Below, piece after piece: positions 59,584 through 64,000 of a stretch of 64,000 nucleotides of DNA. The stretch's first letter is position 1. Each line of letters starts with the position of its first letter. The notes beneath the pieces are model-generated. The model was not told where the DNA came from, ran no database searches, and worked only from the letters and a program-made list of their open reading frames with translations. A program made the translations under genes and the position numbers. The DNA comes from Allantophomopsis cytisporea (lineage: Eukaryota; Ascomycota; Leotiomycetes; Phacidiales; Phacidiaceae), in the NCBI GenBank assembly GCA_024752435.1, contig CP103030.1:1488001-1552000 (forward strand), given 5' to 3'.

Positions 59584-60379
59584 ATGGCTTACAACGAACA
59601 CTTCAAAGGGGAAGACCCTTCAATTACGAGGTTTTATGGCGATCGCACAATCTTCACATCCTGCGCTTACCTTCTTCCATATATCCAGTCCGACATGATC
59701 ATCCTCGATGTCGGCTGCGACCCAGGAACCATTACCGCTGGTCTCTCTAAAATAGTTGCTGACGGTAAAGTTATTGGAGTCGACGTCACCAACCCAATCA
59801 TCGAACGAGCTCGCTCTTCATTTCCATCCAGCGAATTCCCTAATCTCGATTTCGTGGTAGCAGACGCCTTAAGGCTTTCAGCGTTCAAGGACAATTCCTT
59901 CGATATCATCCATGCACACCAGGTTTTTGTGCACCTCACCGAACCAGTGGAGGCACTCAAAGAATTTTATCGGATCTGCAGGCCTGGTGGGATTGTTGCT
60001 TGCCGAGAGGGTAATGGACGTCGCATCTTGTCTCTCAAACCCGACTTACCTGCTATTCGGCAATATTGAGATAATACCGTGGATCTAATAGAAAGAAATG
60101 GTGGCTACATTGATGTGGGAGGTCACTTGGAAGAGTAGGCTCAAAAGGTTGGCTTCCAAGATCATGGGGGAAAAGTTGTTTCGAACATGGGGAATTACGC
60201 TTCCCAGTCATTTGCCGAGGATGAAGGGGGAGAATGCTGAGCATGTTATTAAAGCTGGAATTGCTACACGGGATCAGATGAATGTCTGAAGGGAAGCTTG
60301 GGAGGAATTTGATAGAACTGAAGCGAACGAGTTTGTGCTCGAGAGTGGGAAAATCTTGTGTTGGAAGGGACCGTTGTAG
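59584..60379 (+). pseudogene. Class I SAM-dependent methyltransferase, disabled copy
   Basis: The first 161 codons (from ATG 59584) are a good UbiE/Coq5-like methyltransferase. They contain IILDVGCDPGTITAGLSK (motif I, with Asp where GCGPG is usual), VIGVDVTNPIIERA, FDIIHAHQVFVHL and FYRICRPGGIVACREGN. Then a TGA at 60,067-60,069 stands where related proteins have Trp (RQY*DNTVDLIERNGGY). A TAG follows at 60,136-60,138 (GHLEE*AQKVGF). The frame shifts near 60,160. A third stop (60,287-60,289) precedes REAWEEFDRTEANEF and the natural end at 60,377-60,379. Truncated expression of the catalytic core is possible, but the pattern is that of a pseudogene. It lies in AT-rich DNA next to transposon remains. 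Confidence 0.84.
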
Positions 60380-62235
60380 CCAAACTCGTTATTGGATCAT
60401 TTTTTGTAGTAAAGATAAGTAGTAGAGAAACTGATAGCACATACTGAAATACCACGAGCTTTCGTATTATTTGTTATACATACACGACATTTACATGTAT
60501 TTTTTCACTCTGGCCGAAGAACCATTTTATCGAGTGCATTTAGGCAATAAAGACAATTTTAAATTTATATAGAAGCTTCCCTTGATAAAGAGTAATATAA
60601 TAGTTTAACTTAAATCCACACTAGCTATGGCCATTTATTTTGAACTAATATAGCCTCAGCTATTGCATTCCAACTCCAATATACTACATAGTAATTGAAA
60701 CTGGAGTGAAGCATTATTTTCATAGTGTTGGAAGCAGTTGAATGCACAATTTTAGCAGTTTTCCAATGTAGTGGTGGGATATTGCAGTTGCTTTGCATCG
60801 TAGCCAATTCTTAAACCATATCCGTCTGGAGAAAGATAAACTATATAGTAGGTTACAGATATTTAAAATAGCATGATAGTATTTGTTTAGCTGATCAAGA
60901 TTGGATATCTCCACCTCGCATAAAACATATGCTTGGTTTAGAGACCTGACAATCAGATCCAATTCGGCCTCTGTTACGCTAATGCGGGTGCAAGAAGCAC
61001 ATAATCTTCATGAGTGCCATCTATGATGCCACTAGTAGGATAAGTTGCAATTCCACTCTTCTATGTAAATGCGGAACACGAGTATTGAATACACGTCTCA
61101 AGTGAGGTCTGAGACTTTATTTTTCGAGATACTATCAAAACATGAGTATTGTCTTCGAGAAGATAGGTAGAAGAGAAATCGTTTCTTATAGTATCTAGCA
61201 ATATTTTAAACCCACGATATTGGTTACTCTCCTCGAAATTCGCAGCTTTAACTCCAGGGACATCCATATGGTTTTCATCTGTAGGCCTGTTTATACTCTA
61301 CTTTATCCATGAATGTATCACTATGGAGGACTATTCCTGAACGTTGTTAAGAGATCAACTTGATCTTAATATATTTATACTTATCAAACCTTGAAATCCT
61401 AGCGCAGCTGTTATCAAGAGATCTAATTGGAGTCGAGTTGATCGTGAAGCCAACAATCAAACGAGTTCCGGCTTGTACAGCTCCATTATAGCCACGAGAT
61501 ATCAAACATATACATAATTACGATGGCAAGTTAGGATAGGAGACTGCTACTTGAAAGACGGGGAGTAAATGCCGCTAAGAATGGCTATATCCATTGCGAA
61601 TCAGAGTAGCTTCGAAATCCATTCATTGACTTAAATTTACAACTTTGAAGTGGTTATAACCTGATCGCTATGGTTGGATTCTGTCCGAAATTAGCTTGCA
61701 GTAATAATGTCTACATTGTTTGTACCAATCCGAGATACTGCGGGAGTAAGGAAGACTGAGACGCCTATCGGCGATGCATAGCAATTGTATTCCTGACCTT
61801 AATATAATTTGATGAGAGGCACCAAAGTTGTATTGGTAGTGATTGCAGACACTGCTGAATCACTATCAGGCTTTATAGCTTCTAAGGCTGCTGGACAAGA
61901 CCAGTTAAATGTAGCATTGGCCATGTTATCAGTGGTAGGAGATTGAATGTATCTCTTTATTATAGGACCTATGTAAGGTTGTATAGGCTCACTAGAGAAT
62001 ACAGAAAAACATGACTCTACAACCTAGTTATCGTTGGCGGTTTCGCTGAAGTCGTGAAATATTGCAGATATAACTCCAATGGATAGAGAATACTATAAGT
62101 CTGGAGTATCGGTCCACACTTTCGCATACTCAGTTGAGTTGTCCCAGACACCGAGGAGTGATTCTTCGACTTACTCCTACGCTCTATCCAATCGTGTGTT
62201 GTTTGTAGCTACAGCGTAAGCAAGGACATGAAACC
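60380..62235. other. AT-rich gene-free region
   Basis: No gene supported. Minus-strand frames at 60,720-60,962 and 61,061-61,267 have protein-like composition and could be shreds of one old gene, but I do not recognise a family. Confidence 0.5.
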
Positions 62236-62460
62236 CTCAATTTAATTGAGCATGTCTAGAATTAGATGAAGAATTGGATACAGCAGCATTATTATCTTTC
62301 AAGATATAATGCTGCTAAGATACCGGAAGAAAGGTTGAAACAAATCTTCTAGGAGACTTGGAATGCTGTACCAGATGATTATATTATATCTCTTTTAGAT
62401 AGCTGGTGGAAAAGATGCCGGGCAGTCATGAAAGCAAAAGGCGGGCCTACAGAGTATTAA
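62236..62460 (+). mobile_element. C-terminal relic of a Tc1/mariner-type transposase
   Basis: One frame reads LNLIEHV*N*MKNWIQQ and then IPEERLKQIF*ETWNAVPDD. It continues through ISLLDSWWKRCRAVMKAKGG to a closing PTEY stop. This is the tail of a DDE transposase: PDLNxIEHxW with the last catalytic-region acid, then the RRCxAVxxAKGGPTxY ending. Three stops are TAG and at least two stand where Trp is expected. Terminal inverted repeats were not found. Confidence 0.75.
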
Positions 62461-64000
62461 ATTGATTTGATTGTATATAGCTATTCTACTCTACTCAATA
62501 TCAAAGGCTTCATTTTTTACAAGCTATTTTGAGTAGGCGGTGAGTGCACTGGTTTTGTGGGACCTGGGAAACATTCGGGGGGGGTAGTAACGGAATCAGG
62601 GCCCTTCACAGCGGTTACATGTAGAGACCGGCATATAAGCAAGCTGTGCACCGGTCAGGTAGAGAAGCTATGATTCTTACCACGGCCTCCCTGCCAATAA
62701 TCAAACGATCGTTATCGGCAATGCATTCTCCCAATGTGATTGGTTCCGAATCCGAGTTGTACAGGCTTCAACATTGCCATAGATATTATGAATCTTGGCT
62801 TGTGGTGCGAGCCGGTAGTATTTATCCTTTTGCTCATTGTAGAGAGTTGCGTCTGGCGTCCTATTCAAAGATCAATTCGTATTTCAAATTAGAGTTGTAC
62901 TCTGATAAACCCACCAATAGTATTTTGATTATCAAAACCAGTCCTTTATAATGCAGGCCTTGGTCACGGGACATGGCGCAGTAACATTTTCGGGGCTATG
63001 GATATTAGCTTACATCTGGTACCCAGTGTCGTCGATCTTATATACAGATGTCGTTTGCTTAGGGAAGGACATTCTCCAAGAGAAACATAAGACTGAGGAA
63101 GGGTATTCAGCCACAGTCAGTACAGTATGGACCGATAGTATCTATGTGGCTTTCCGTTTTATCTAGAAAGATTTTAATGATGTCGAACACAATAGCCGAG
63201 TAATGCGCCTAGATGCGATTAGAGTGATTGTTATCTTGGCAAGGTAGTTCTACGATAAGCCACCACGTGGCAATGTTCCTCGGAAAGCAAGCCACGAGTT
63301 TAGTGTAGTTGAGTACCTACATACCCATGTATGCCAAAAAGTCAAGGGCAAAACACAAGCATAATCACGTGCAAAGTATGCGCTGGCACTTTAATTTTAC
63401 TTCTAGTTATGCACGCCTACCGGCCTTTATCGGCCGAGCCAGCGACTCATGGAATGCTTCTGATTCGCCAGAATTGCCTCGGCAAACCTCCGATCTCGAA
63501 GGAATCATGTATGAAAAAATGAGGCGTTTTTATTGTGACGTTTTTATTTTTCTTTCCAATTCCAGATCCTATTGGAAGTTACGGTGCTCTCAAAAGAACA
63601 TGCCAGCTCGGAGTCCTACGCCGTCACTATCAGCAGGTCTCGCATTAAGGTGCTCCGCATTTGACTACATTTGGAGCACTTATGTGGATCTTCAATAGAT
63701 AGTTCTCCTTTCTGAATCAAAACCATACGTACTATTTCTATGCGTCACTATAGAATTGAATTCTCTGACAAGTCCTACTGATGCTTAATAATGCAATACT
63801 CTACCTTAGAATTCTCAGGCACCTCATCGATATCCATTGTGTATTTCTAATCAACTCGAATTGTGGAGCCTCTTGTATTGATCGATATGCTTATAAATGA
63901 AAGATATCGATTTCTCTGTATATATATGATATACATATATATATCGCATACTTTCCTAGTCTTTTCTAAGAGCTTATATTTTTTAAACCATTCTTCTGAT
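62461..64000. other. AT-rich end of the window, no supported gene
   Basis: Frames 62,646-62,951, 62,951-63,166 and 63,309-63,698 (all +) are next to one another but show no known domain. Splice-like borders occur near 63,533-63,566. They may be remnants or an unrecognised gene. A G9 run lies at 62,577-62,585 and a TATATA run at 63,920-63,945. Confidence 0.45.

Overview
This window is nuclear DNA from a filamentous ascomycete. Short introns of about 45-65 nt with GTRNGT donors, Zn2Cys6 regulators, a fungal-type PEX26 and an ERGIC-53-like lectin all point that way. Protein-level resemblance suggests Leotiomycetes, possibly Sclerotiniaceae (Botrytis/Sclerotinia-like); that placement comes from memory, not a search. 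All gene models were spliced by hand by joining reading frames at GT(or GC)/AG borders.

Positions 1-34,014 form a conserved, fairly gene-dense block. It holds a partial ankyrin-type signalling protein (-), the ISWI-partner Itc1 (-), the ER glucosyltransferase ALG8 (-), an L-type lectin cargo receptor (+), a delta-12 fatty acid desaturase (+), an alpha/beta hydrolase (+), a Zn2Cys6 factor (+), D-amino-acid oxidase (+) convergent with the peroxin PEX26 (-), the poly(A) ribonuclease PARN (+), a small secreted Cys-rich protein (+), an epoxide hydrolase (-), and a head-to-head pair of spliceosomal genes, pinin (-) and PHF5A/Rds3 (+).

From about 34 kb to the end the character changes. The DNA is AT-rich and gene-poor and carries dead genes: an SRPK-type kinase relic, a GH3 beta-glucosidase with in-frame stops and a frameshift, a SAM-methyltransferase pseudogene and the tail of a Tc1/mariner-type transposase. 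Many of the stops replace tryptophan codons (TGG to TAG/TGA), which resembles repeat-induced point mutation. Apparently intact accessory genes sit among them: an SRR1-domain protein (-), a Zn2Cys6 factor (+) tail-to-tail with a DHA2-type MFS exporter (-), and a sugar MFS transporter (-) next to a Gfo/Idh/MocA dehydrogenase (-). The last pair, with the dead beta-glucosidase beside it, looks like a carbohydrate-use locus; two CreA-like sites lie upstream of the transporter and a 70-bp tandem repeat lies upstream of the dehydrogenase.

I found no convincing tRNA, rRNA or CRISPR array and no clearly novel multi-gene system. The best leads are the divergent splicing-factor promoter, the micro-exons of Itc1, the repeat upstream of the dehydrogenase, a short ORF just upstream of and in frame with the lectin gene, and the sharp conserved/decayed boundary near 34 kb.
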